DNA from: Chryseobacterium gleum
GTDB taxonomy: Bacteria; Bacteroidota; Bacteroidia; Flavobacteriales_D; Crocinitomicaceae
Direction: 5' to 3'
Assembly: GCA_945897755.1 (NCBI GenBank)
Contig: CAMDGH010000014.1
Span: 1-40,780, forward strand
Length of the DNA: 40,780 bases
Positions 8,373-16,227 of the stretch are shown in pieces. The first letter of the stretch is position 1. Each line of letters opens with the position of its first letter. The translations under genes and the position numbers were made by a program. The notes beneath the pieces were generated by a model. That model had not been told where the DNA came from. It searched no databases and saw nothing but the letters and a program-made list of their open reading frames with translations.

Positions 8373-9599
8373 TTAGGAATTAAGCATGATTTCTTTGGCT
8401 AATTTCATCGGCATACTCATGTATTTTTTTTCCATGTAGCCGATGATTTTTTCTAGCACTTCTCTAGATTCATCGTTTAATGATTGTAGGTCTTTTTTAA
8501 AAACTTCATTTACCGCAGTTGATCTAATGTCTTTTACCATTGTTGGTACTTCACGCATTGCGATCTCAACTTTTCTCATCCGTTGAATGTATTGAAAGGA
8601 TGTAACAGCATTAGAAATAATTTCTTCAACATGAATTATTTCCTTAGAACGTTCTTTTAAATTTTGGTCTGAAATTTTTTGCAAATAATCTATCGAGATA
8701 TGAGTTACATTATTTGATTCAACGATTTGTTTATCTAAATCGTGAGGTATCGCAATGTCAATAACAATTTTACGTGTTTTTTCTCCTTGTAGAAGTTGTG
8801 TATAAATTTCAGGAGTAATTATGGGTAATTCAGAACCCGTGCATGAAATGATAATATCAAATCCTCCATCATATTTTTCTAAATCATTAATTTCAAATGC
8901 TTTTCCATTTAATTCTTTTGCTAGCGTTTCTGATTTTGAGAATGTGCGATTGAACACAGAAAAATTTTTATAACCATGTTTTTTCAAAAACTTTGACATA
9001 TTCGTATTTGTCATTCCTGCGCCAATTAATATTACACGAGCTTCTAAAGGGATACTCATGTCTCTTAATGCATGATAAGCAAGTGCAACAACTGATACTG
9101 GTTTGTTTGCTATGCTAGTTTCAGTATAGACTTTTTTAGCCGTTTCAACGGTATGCCGCATAACTAATCGTATGAAATCGCCCGTAATTCCGATGGATTT
9201 AGAATTTTCATAGGATGTTCTTACTTGAGTGATGATTTCTCGTTCACCTACGATCATTGAATCTATTGAAGAAGCCACTTGTAAGATGTGATCGATAGCT
9301 TGGATTTGATGATAAACAGCAACTGCGTTTACGAATGACGTAATTTGAGCTAATGGATAATGAGTATAAAGCCGACTAAAAAATGCGACTAAAAAATCAG
9401 AGGTAAGCGTTTGTTCTGTGCATATAAGGAATTCTACGCGGTTGCAGGTAGATAAAAACATCATCTCACTGATGTTCATTTCTTCTTTGATTTTATTTAA
9501 ACGATATTCTTGATTTTCAGCTTCAATATGTAGCTTCCCTACCTCTGAAACATCCATATTTTTATGGCTAAACGAAAGAATGTAAAAGTGATCTATCAT
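8373..9599 (-). CDS. hemA: Glutamyl-tRNA reductase
   Basis: NADPH-dependent reduction of glutamyl-tRNA to glutamate-1-semialdehyde, the committed step of C5-pathway tetrapyrrole synthesis. 408 residues. Visible: the N-terminal strand FYILSFSHKN, the nucleophile C52 in STCNRVEF, DHILQVASSIDSMIVGEREI, the nucleotide-binding VILIGAGMTNTN and FNRTFSKSETLA, and a C-terminal dimerisation helix region. The first Met is right because the next one (residue 15) would remove the conserved first strand. First gene of hemACD; 173 bases separate it from the oxidase operon upstream on the same strand. A near-match -7 box (CACATTTG, 9624-9617, minus strand) suggests its own promoter. Confidence 0.97.
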   Translation of the reverse strand: MIDHFYILSFSHKNMDVSEVGKLHIEAENQEYRLNKIKEEMNISEMMFLSTCNRVEFLICTEQTLTSDFLVAFFSRLYTHYPLAQITSFVNAVAVYHQIQAIDHILQVASSIDSMIVGEREIITQVRTSYENSKSIGITGDFIRLVMRHTVETAKKVYTETSIANKPVSVVALAYHALRDMSIPLEARVILIGAGMTNTNMSKFLKKHGYKNFSVFNRTFSKSETLAKELNGKAFEINDLEKYDGGFDIIISCTGSELPIITPEIYTQLLQGEKTRKIVIDIAIPHDLDKQIVESNNVTHISIDYLQKISDQNLKERSKEIIHVEEIISNAVTSFQYIQRMRKVEIAMREVPTMVKDIRSTAVNEVFKKDLQSLNDESREVLEKIIGYMEKKYMSMPMKLAKEIMLNS

Positions 9600-9772
9600 G
9601 ATGCTTTATTACACTACAAATGTGCGTTTTTTTCTTTTTTTGATTGTCATAGAAGTGTCATAATGTCTAATTATATTCTATTTATAATGAGTATAGATAA
9701 TGTCCTTCTATCGAGTTTATTAGTGAAGTATTTATTTTGACTGGATTGTAATTTTATTTTTAATCCAACAAT

Positions 9773-10294
9773 TTATTTGTAATATGGAGCTATTAGTAAG
9801 TATACTACAACTCCAGTTACCGCTACGTAAAGCCATATAGGCCATGCAATTTTTGCGTATTTTTTATGCCTACTATAATTACCTTCCATCGCAAATAAAT
9901 AGGTAAATAACACCAACGGAACTACCCCAATACTAAGTAGAATATGAGAAATTAGAATAAAGTAATACACAACAGGATATGATCCATCATAATGTGTAGA
10001 AGGTGTGGTCATGTGGTATGCTACATAACAAGCAAGGAAAACAAGAGACAAGATTAAGCATACCTTCATGCAATTTTCGTGAAGGGATTGTCTTCTGTTT
10101 TTTATGGCGATTAGGGCAATAATTAATAAAATAGCAGTTAAACCATTAATCCCCGCATAAATTGGAGGTAAAAATGTCAAATCAACACCCGTTATTTTAA
10201 CCTTAAATAAGATAGCAACTACTAAAGGGATTGCGATTGAAGCCGCAATGATAAATTTTTTGTAGGGACTAGTTGTTTTTTGCTCTATTGACAT
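9773..10294 (-). CDS. DUF420 membrane protein (oxidase assembly, CtaM-like)
   Basis: 173 residues with about five hydrophobic segments (FIIAASIAIPLVVAILF, LTAILLIIALIAI, MKVCLILSLVFLACYVAYH, YFILISHILLSIGVVPLVLFTYLFA, IWLYVAVTGVVVYLLIA). Histidines lie in or near the membrane segments (CYVAYHMTTPSTHYDG; LISHILL; NYSRHKKYAKIAWP), typical of DUF420. The family includes the Gram-positive CtaM, needed for maturation of heme-copper oxidases, and in Bacteroidota it regularly ends cox/SCO clusters. Its start overlaps the upstream SCO gene by 26 bases, so the two are translationally coupled. A role in oxidase heme/copper assembly is inferred from family and context. Confidence 0.85.
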   Translation of the reverse strand: MSIEQKTTSPYKKFIIAASIAIPLVVAILFKVKITGVDLTFLPPIYAGINGLTAILLIIALIAIKNRRQSLHENCMKVCLILSLVFLACYVAYHMTTPSTHYDGSYPVVYYFILISHILLSIGVVPLVLFTYLFAMEGNYSRHKKYAKIAWPIWLYVAVTGVVVYLLIAPYYK

Positions 10295-10985
10295 TATATT
10301 CTGTATATAATAGGTTTCGTAAATCTTTTTCTAACTTGTCTACTTGATCAGTTTCTGTTCCAACATATACTCCGCGCACATATCCTTTTTTGTCAACCAA
10401 TACAAATGCGGGTGAATGTGCATATCCACCTTCGGAAGCAATGTCTTTATTTGCAAATACTTGAAAATAATCGACTCCTAAAGCGTGCGTATATGTTTCA
10501 TTTCCAGTTAAAAACACCCAGTTTTTTTGGATTATTCCATTCCTTTTTTTGTATGCCTTTAATATACTTGGGGTATCAAAAGAGGGGTTAATTGTAAAGG
10601 AAATAAATTGAATTTCATTACTCAGTGCTTTTGTTTTTGTTGACAATCGTTTTAACTGAGCTGTCATTTTCGGGCAAATTGTAGGACAACTTGTAAAAAA
10701 GAAATCTGCAACCCATACTTTCCCTTTTAAGCTAGCCGAATTCACTTTAATTGAATCTTGGTTTAAAAAAGTAAATTCAGGGATACGAGGATACACGGTG
10801 TCAACAACTTCCTTTCCATTTATTGTATCATATTGTAGGTCGTAATTTCCAATATAAGGGAGTTTATTATCCTTTTTAGGAAGTAAAGAGCAACTAAATA
10901 AAAGGTAAATTAATATTAAATAAAAGGCACTAATTATAAGCGAAGAGTTATTTAGGTGCTTTGATAGAAAGGATTTCAATATCAA
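10269..10985 (-). CDS. SCO1/SenC-family copper chaperone, lipoprotein
   Basis: Thioredoxin-fold protein that delivers copper to (or reduces) the CuA site of cytochrome c oxidase subunit II. 238 residues: hydrophobic N-terminus with lipobox LLFSC (C32), which would anchor it on the periplasmic face of a membrane. The copper ligands are complete: CPTIC gives C100 and C104, and H190 is in GGYAHSPAFVLVD. The start codon appears to be TTG at 10985, 5 bases after the upstream stop; no ATG is available before the signal sequence. Second of two SCO-type genes in this operon and the one with an intact metal site. Confidence 0.92.
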   Translation of the reverse strand: MILKSFLSKHLNNSSLIISAFYLILIYLLFSCSLLPKKDNKLPYIGNYDLQYDTINGKEVVDTVYPRIPEFTFLNQDSIKVNSASLKGKVWVADFFFTSCPTICPKMTAQLKRLSTKTKALSNEIQFISFTINPSFDTPSILKAYKKRNGIIQKNWVFLTGNETYTHALGVDYFQVFANKDIASEGGYAHSPAFVLVDKKGYVRGVYVGTETDQVDKLEKDLRNLLYTEYNVNRAKNN

Positions 10986-10990
10986 GTTTT

Positions 10991-11662
10991 TTATTTTAAA
11001 GCTGCTTTATCGTATTGTTTTTCCAATAATGCGATATGTTCTTTCATTTTACGAATCATTCCCTCAGATTTCCCGTTTAAGGCCATGCGTAAATGATTTT
11101 TTTTATCTACTAAGAGCATCAATTCTTGATAAGCTTCACCTCCAAAATAGGCATCTCCTTTTTCGAGTAATGACTTTCCATTCCGTGTGATTGAATAGAT
11201 TGCTTTCGCGTCGCCATTAGCTAGAATCCATATCTTAGGGTCATATCCAACGACTTGATCATATAGTATTTCGTTCGTGTTATTCAAGTTGCTTATTGGA
11301 TTTCCCTTTCCATCTGTAACAAATGAAACGAGTTTAACATGAGCTAATTTTTTTTGATTTTTTCTTATGTGTTGATAAATCATTTGATCTAAGTGCCACA
11401 TTGATAAAGCACAATCAGTAGGACAGGTTTCTTGCAATGTCGTAAATAAAACAATTTTCCCACGAAATGATTTTTCAGTAAATTCTTTACCAGAGATTGA
11501 TTTAAATCGATATGAAGCTATTGCTCCCATATCATCTAACTCAACAAATTTGTGTTTACATCCACGTGTTGATATAAAGATCAATAAAGAAGCTGGACCA
11601 ATTAAAAGAAAAAGAACTAAAAATCCTTTAAATCGTCCGCCCATACTATTTGATTTAGGCAT
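10991..11662 (-). CDS. SCO-like thioredoxin-fold protein lacking the copper-binding His
   Basis: 223 residues, N-terminal membrane anchor (about 13-30) followed by a periplasmic SCO-type domain. It keeps the CxxxC pair (C80 and C84 in ETCPTDCALS). The segment matching the SCO histidine reads GGEAYQELMLLVDKK, which aligns without gaps to GGYAHSPAFVLVDKK of the neighbouring SCO gene; Tyr178 replaces the His ligand. It may therefore act as a thiol reductase for the oxidase copper site rather than as a copper carrier; this is inference. Paralogue pairs of SCO genes are common in Bacteroidota oxidase operons. ATG at 11662, 16 bases after the subunit IV stop. Confidence 0.8.
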   Translation of the reverse strand: MPKSNSMGGRFKGFLVLFLLIGPASLLIFISTRGCKHKFVELDDMGAIASYRFKSISGKEFTEKSFRGKIVLFTTLQETCPTDCALSMWHLDQMIYQHIRKNQKKLAHVKLVSFVTDGKGNPISNLNNTNEILYDQVVGYDPKIWILANGDAKAIYSITRNGKSLLEKGDAYFGGEAYQELMLLVDKKNHLRMALNGKSEGMIRKMKEHIALLEKQYDKAALK

Positions 11663-11678
11663 AAGCTAAATTCAGAAA

Positions 11679-12047
11679 TTAAATACCATATAATTTTAAA
11701 GCATCATTTACAGCCGTGCTTTCAGTTAAACCGATAAAAATAAGGTAAAGAATAAATATTGCGTAAGGAAGTAAAATGATGTATTTCAAAGATTTCTTCT
11801 CATCTCCTAAGTGCATAAATGATAATACAATATAACCCGCTTTCACTAAGGTCAAAATGATAAACGACCATTTTACCAAGGGCCAAATAGACATGTTATG
11901 TTTTATAAAAGCACCTAGCGCAACTTCAACTATTGTTATTACAGTTAACAAAATGGTTACAAACCAAATCTTCTTTCTTAGTTTGACACCAGTTTCTTCA
12001 TCATGATGTGTATCTAATGAATATTCGTATATATCGTCTCTTTCCAT
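11679..12047 (-). CDS. Cytochrome c oxidase subunit IV family protein
   Basis: 122 residues: a hydrophilic acidic N-terminus (about 1-25) and three membrane segments (IWFVTILLTVITIVEVALGAF, WSFIILTLVKAGYIVLSFMHL, YIILLPYAIFILYLIFIGL). The E in TIVEVALG, the K/Y/H spacing in VKAGYIVLSFMHLGDE and the size match the prokaryotic COX4/CyoD-like family, a small accessory subunit of heme-copper oxidases. Sits 18 bases behind the second subunit III gene. Not catalytic; probably stabilises the complex. Confidence 0.88.
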   Translation of the reverse strand: MERDDIYEYSLDTHHDEETGVKLRKKIWFVTILLTVITIVEVALGAFIKHNMSIWPLVKWSFIILTLVKAGYIVLSFMHLGDEKKSLKYIILLPYAIFILYLIFIGLTESTAVNDALKLYGI

Positions 12048-12065
12048 GTGTTATATATTAAAAAG

Positions 12066-13094
12066 TTAAACTAAGTAGAAGAAGGTAAAAACAAATACCC
12101 ATACTAAATCGACAAAGTGCCAGTATAAACCAGATTTTTCGACCATTTCATAGTGACCTCTCTTATGGTATAATCCCCTCATCACACCTAAAAATATAAT
12201 AATGTTTATAATTACCCCTGAAAAAACGTGAAATCCGTGAAATCCAGTAATAAAGAAGAAGAATTGACCATATTGAGATGGGCCATATTCATTTACAGAT
12301 AAATTAGCACCGTAAATAACGCGATTTGGAGTACCACTGTTGATTACTTCTTGGTATATCTTAGTAGCATTTTTTCCTTCAATTATTTTACCAACTTCTT
12401 TATTCTTTTTACCCGGCTCTTTGATTACAAGAACCATATCATGATCTTTTGCGCGATTTACTTTTGCTATTGACCCATCATGAAGGGTTATTTTTCCATC
12501 CTTTAAATGCCCGTTTTCAATTGCATGATGAAATTGATGTAATAAGTCGTCTTTAATTAGTTCACCTTTCTTGTGATGTTTACCTGGTTTAATTACCGCA
12601 AAGTTTTTTATTTCTCCAAAATGTCCATGAACAACAGCTCTCGAGCCATCTGTTAACTCTATTTTACCAAACTCTGATCCATGAATAAAGTGATACCACT
12701 CCCATGCTTGAGAACCAACGAAAAACATTCCTCCTATTATCGTCGCAATCATCCATTTGATTACACCACTTCTGTCCATTCGATGACCAGCTTCTACGGC
12801 AAGAACCATCGTTACAGAAGAAACAATCAATATGAAAGTCATTAATGCTACATAAAGTAATGGAAAACCATGGCCCAAAAATGGCAATGAATTAAATGTT
12901 TCCTCACCAATAGGCCAAGATATTTGGCAATTAAATCGCGTAAATGCGTAAGAAACAAGAAGTCCACTAAAGGTTAATGCATCAGATACAAGAAAGAACC
13001 ACATCATTAATTTACCGTAGCTTGTGCTAAACGGAGAAATTTTACCACCCCAAAGGGTTTTAGAATCTAATTGAGTTGCTGAGTGACCTGCCAT
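12066..13094 (-). CDS. Cytochrome c oxidase subunit III, with hydrophilic insert
   Basis: 342 residues. Core subunit III segments are clear: MMWFFLVSDALTFSGLLVSYAF, LLYVALMTFILIVSSVTMVLAVEAG, FVGSQAWEWYHFI, then FFFFITGFHGFHVFSGVIINII and KSGLYWHFVDLVWVFVFTFFYLV at the C-terminus. Between WEWYHFI and the FITGFHGFHV helix lies a hydrophilic stretch of about 125 residues (about 135-260), rich in Lys and His with beta-type repeats (TDGSRAVVHG, HDGSIAKVN). From memory, comparable inserts occur in this paralogue in other Flavobacteriia, so it is not a sequence error; its role is unknown. Gap to the preceding gene is 85 bases. Confidence 0.93.
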   Translation of the reverse strand: MAGHSATQLDSKTLWGGKISPFSTSYGKLMMWFFLVSDALTFSGLLVSYAFTRFNCQISWPIGEETFNSLPFLGHGFPLLYVALMTFILIVSSVTMVLAVEAGHRMDRSGVIKWMIATIIGGMFFVGSQAWEWYHFIHGSEFGKIELTDGSRAVVHGHFGEIKNFAVIKPGKHHKKGELIKDDLLHQFHHAIENGHLKDGKITLHDGSIAKVNRAKDHDMVLVIKEPGKKNKEVGKIIEGKNATKIYQEVINSGTPNRVIYGANLSVNEYGPSQYGQFFFFITGFHGFHVFSGVIINIIIFLGVMRGLYHKRGHYEMVEKSGLYWHFVDLVWVFVFTFFYLV

Positions 13095-13179
13095 GCTATA
13101 TATTTTTCTGCAAGTTTAACGAATAAAAATTTAAATTTAATGATTCTTCTTTAAAAAATGATCTTACTAAGTTAAATAT

Positions 13180-14232
13180 TTAATGAATATAAATAAGAAA
13201 AAGGAATAAATACAACCATAGAATTCCAAGAAAATGCCAGAAGATGGAACCGAGTCTAATACTTAAACTGTTTTTTTCGCTTATATCGGATTTAAAGGAG
13301 ATGATCACCATTCTAAGTAAATAAATAGATGCTGCGAGTACGTGTAGCAAATGAAGAACGGTGATAATGTAGAGGTATGATGTTGATGTATCTCTACTTT
13401 GATTTGCTTTTAATTGCAATGGCGCAGACAGAATTTTGCCTCCAAACATTAAATTTCTATTCTTATAGGATAATTCTTTCCCTTTGTAAAAAACATTAAA
13501 ATCTTTTCCTAATTTACCTTTATGATAGAAGTCACCTCGATTATCCCTAATGTTCCAGGCGAGAAATTTCAATCTTCTCATATCAGTGTACTGAAGTATT
13601 TTAGTGCCTGCAATTAATTTACCGCCTTCCACTTTTACAGGTTCATTTTGAGCAATCAATTCAAAATTAGAGGGGAATGGACGCACTGAGTAGCCAGCAA
13701 TGTTAGCTGTCTTTTCAAACGGTTTAACAAATGATTTTAATTCAGTCAATTGCTTCTCACTTAGTTTTTCTCCATTTATTGTATACTCATTACCATCTAC
13801 CTGAATAAACTTACCTTTATACTTTATCTCAAAGTAATCTCCATACCTTCCATCTACTACAAAAATAGATGTCCTAAAATGCGCGCCTTCATTAACTAAT
13901 TCTGTGTATCCTCTAAATTGAAAATAGGAAAAACCAATACCACACACCAATGTCAACACCATCCAAATCCGCAACTGAGAGAAACGCTTGTTTTTAAGTG
14001 CTTTATTTGCTAACAAATAGCAAAAGCTACTTAGTGCAATAGCAGTTGTGCTAAGAATAAATCCATTAGGTAGTGGGTATTTTACCCAGAAAGTATCTCC
14101 CATAGATACTATGTAGGCAGAAGTAAACCCTGCGAAAATCATGACAATACTGAAAATAGAGATGTAAACGACGTTTTTTTTCATTTTCTCATGTTGATCA
14201 TGATTCATTTCTTTTGAAAAATCGGTACTCAT
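13180..14232 (-). CDS. Subunit III-like oxidase protein with large hydrophilic insert
   Basis: 350 residues. Three N-terminal membrane segments (VYISIFSIVMIFAGFTSAYIV, FILSTTAIALSSFCYLLANKA, IWMVLTLVCGIGFSYFQFRGY) and two or more C-terminal ones (YLYIITVLHLLHVLAASIYLL; IFWHFLGILWLYLFLFLIYI) match the shorter, divergent subunit III paralogue found in Bacteroidota oxidase operons. From memory that paralogue is usually near 195 residues. Here about 150 hydrophilic residues (about 117-268) are inserted after FQFRGYTELV, at the same loop as the insert in the neighbouring paralogue but with no obvious sequence similarity to it. The insert is rich in short beta turns (DGRYGDYFEIKYKGKFIQ, VDGNEYTINGEK). 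Membrane-embedded oxidase subunit; function of the insert unknown. Confidence 0.87.
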   Translation of the reverse strand: MSTDFSKEMNHDQHEKMKKNVVYISIFSIVMIFAGFTSAYIVSMGDTFWVKYPLPNGFILSTTAIALSSFCYLLANKALKNKRFSQLRIWMVLTLVCGIGFSYFQFRGYTELVNEGAHFRTSIFVVDGRYGDYFEIKYKGKFIQVDGNEYTINGEKLSEKQLTELKSFVKPFEKTANIAGYSVRPFPSNFELIAQNEPVKVEGGKLIAGTKILQYTDMRRLKFLAWNIRDNRGDFYHKGKLGKDFNVFYKGKELSYKNRNLMFGGKILSAPLQLKANQSRDTSTSYLYIITVLHLLHVLAASIYLLRMVIISFKSDISEKNSLSIRLGSIFWHFLGILWLYLFLFLIYIH

Positions 14233-14281
14233 TTTGTGATTTTTTAATTTATAACTATTTTAATTTAAATGTACAATACGA

Positions 14282-15163
14282 TTATTTTATGAATTCGTTG
14301 ATAGTAGATTCACATCGGTCGAAAACATATAAAAATTGCACTACCGGTAAATAAACAAAAGAAGCAAACATAAGTTTTCGAGCATCCTTATCTTTACATG
14401 AAATTAGAAGTCGATTAGCATAATAAAAAAACCATATACCCATTAAAGTTCCAACATAGAGTGTAATATCACTAGTTAGTCCAATAGCCCAAGGTAAAAG
14501 AGTGAAAGGAATTAAAAAGAAAGCATAAATCGCAATTTGGAAGGCGGAGTTCTTTGATTTACCCTTTTTGGAAGGTAATAATGAAAACCCACCTGCTTTG
14601 TAATCGTCATAGCATACCCATGCAATGGCCCAAAAATGAGGAAATTGCCAAACAAATTGCACAAAAAATAAAACTCCTGGAATAAGCCCAAATTGATTTG
14701 TATGTGCTATAGCACCAAGCATAGGTGGAATAGCACCTGGGAAAGCACCGATAAAAACAGCCCAAGGTGAAATTCGCTTCATCGGAGTATAAATAAAAAC
14801 GTATGAAATAAATGCACTGAAAGCCAATAGTGCTGAGTACATATTTATTGTAAAGAGCAAAATAGTCCCTAAAATTAAGCATGTTAATACAATGGAATAA
14901 GCTTCATACAGACTCATTTTTCCTTGAGGCAAGGGTCTAATTGAAGTTCGTTTCATTAGTTTGTCTATTTCTCTTTCCCAAATTTGATTTGCTCCATTAG
15001 ATGCTGCTGTAACTAATGAGCCTCCAAGTAATAATTTAACTATGGTTAATAGATCAGAGCCCCCTACAAATAAATATCCAGCTAATGCAGATACAACAAC
15101 TAATGCAGACAGCCTAAATTTTGTAAATAACATATAGTTATTGCATCTTTCTTTCCAAGTCAT
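14282..15163 (-). CDS. ctaB: Protoheme IX farnesyltransferase (heme O synthase)
   Basis: UbiA-family integral membrane prenyltransferase that adds a farnesyl group to heme b to make heme O for the oxidase. Motifs: ASNGANQIWEREIDKLMKRT (the Asp-rich NxxxDxxxD-type site) followed by RPLP, then YTPMKRISPWAVFIGAFPGA, FVQFVWQFPHFWAIAW and DDYKAGG. Several hydrophobic segments follow to the C-terminus. I place the start at ATG 15163 (MTWKERCNNY): the longer open frame from ATG 15214 begins inside a candidate -7 promoter box (15211-15204), so a transcript from it would not contain that codon. First gene of the oxidase operon; next gene follows after 49 bases. Confidence 0.93.
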   Translation of the reverse strand: MTWKERCNNYMLFTKFRLSALVVVSALAGYLFVGGSDLLTIVKLLLGGSLVTAASNGANQIWEREIDKLMKRTSIRPLPQGKMSLYEAYSIVLTCLILGTILLFTINMYSALLAFSAFISYVFIYTPMKRISPWAVFIGAFPGAIPPMLGAIAHTNQFGLIPGVLFFVQFVWQFPHFWAIAWVCYDDYKAGGFSLLPSKKGKSKNSAFQIAIYAFFLIPFTLLPWAIGLTSDITLYVGTLMGIWFFYYANRLLISCKDKDARKLMFASFVYLPVVQFLYVFDRCESTINEFIK

Positions 15164-15203
15164 TTTAATAATATTGAGTTTCTTAAAGGCAAATGAATTA
15201 GCA

Positions 15204-15211
15204 CAAAGGTA
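15204..15211 (-). promoter_or_regulatory. Candidate -7 element of the ctaB/oxidase operon
   Basis: TACCTTTG on the minus strand matches TAnnTTTG. It overlaps the upstream ATG of the longest ctaB frame and would start transcription near 15198, favouring the internal ATG at 15163. No clear TTG at -33. Confidence 0.45.
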
Positions 15212-15345
15212 CATTTTTAAGAATAGTTTCCTTTTATTAAGTCTTTTCTATTTTCATTTAATTTGATTTTTCATTTTAGTTCACTCTTTTATTAAAAACA
15301 GCTTAGTTTCTCTTTAACAATTATATCGTGTATCATTTAATCTTC

Positions 15346-15353
15346 TAATTTTG
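15346..15353 (+). promoter_or_regulatory. Candidate -7 element of the 15373 lipoprotein gene
   Basis: TAATTTTG matches TAnnTTTG 19 bases before the ATG, implying a leader of about 13 bases. No -33 TTG seen. Confidence 0.35.
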
Positions 15354-15372
15354 TAAAATAAAATTTCATGTC

Positions 15373-16227
15373 ATGCGTATTTTTAATATTATTTTTATCA
15401 TTATTTTATTTATTCCTTATTCTTGTAAGAGACAAGCTGAAGGTGAAAAGGGTTTAAAGCTCAATAAAAAAGAAAAAGGATTGGTTGTATATCAGTTAAA
15501 ACAGCAGGATTCATTTGATAAACAGATTAAAACAGTGGATGAATATGTAAAATCCAAAGGAGGAATTGCTGGTTCCTTAGATTATTCTAAGTCCGATGGT
15601 TCTAGCTTTCAGTCATTTGCTAATTTGGATAAAAATGGTCAGTTTATTCGTGTAGATGAAAACTTTTTTGATGCAAAATCGGGTGCTAGAGGACAACGTT
15701 TTTTTTACATTCGGGATGAAAAGTTTTTTGCCTGTAAAGAACTAATTCAAGAAGATTCAAGAGATGCTTCAGACCCATTGCTTGAGCGAATTTCATATTT
15801 TAGCAAAGAAGGATATTGTTTAAAAACAAAACAAAGGGCATTTAATGTAGGTGAAGAAAATAATAATTTACCATTTACATCCGTTGCATTACGTTCTTAT
15901 TCGATAGAAAATGCATTAAACGCGATTAATAGAAAGAATGGATTTAGATTAGCTTTTAAAGGATTTATAGAAGCTAGTCAAGGAACATATATCGAAGTCG
16001 GTGAACCAGGGTCAAACCGGTATTCAAGTGTCTTAAAAGTGGATGATAATGACCCATTTATTAAAGAAGTGTTGAAAGATCAATTCCGTTATTTAAATGC
16101 AAGTATTTACCTTACTTTTGAAACAATTTCTGAGTCAAATGGTTTTTTATACCAACATTTATTGAAAGCTGCTTGGTCAAAAGAATCCTTATATGAAAAA
16201 TTAAAAACAGATTCAAAAATCAATTGA
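15373..16227 (+). CDS. Uncharacterised lipoprotein
   Basis: 284 residues. I do not recognise the family. The N-terminus is a strongly hydrophobic signal (FNIIFIIILFIPYS) followed directly by C18 and KRQ, so it is very probably a lipoprotein. The mature part is mixed alpha/beta and charged, with DSFDKQIKTVDEYVKSKGG, GQRFFYIRDEKFFACKELIQED, FRLAFKGFIEASQGTYIEVG and a Lys-rich C-terminus. No enzyme motif is visible. It is transcribed away from the oxidase operon and converges on the LD-carboxypeptidase gene with an 8-base overlap. Confidence 0.75.
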   Translation: MRIFNIIFIIILFIPYSCKRQAEGEKGLKLNKKEKGLVVYQLKQQDSFDKQIKTVDEYVKSKGGIAGSLDYSKSDGSSFQSFANLDKNGQFIRVDENFFDAKSGARGQRFFYIRDEKFFACKELIQEDSRDASDPLLERISYFSKEGYCLKTKQRAFNVGEENNNLPFTSVALRSYSIENALNAINRKNGFRLAFKGFIEASQGTYIEVGEPGSNRYSSVLKVDDNDPFIKEVLKDQFRYLNASIYLTFETISESNGFLYQHLLKAAWSKESLYEKLKTDSKIN

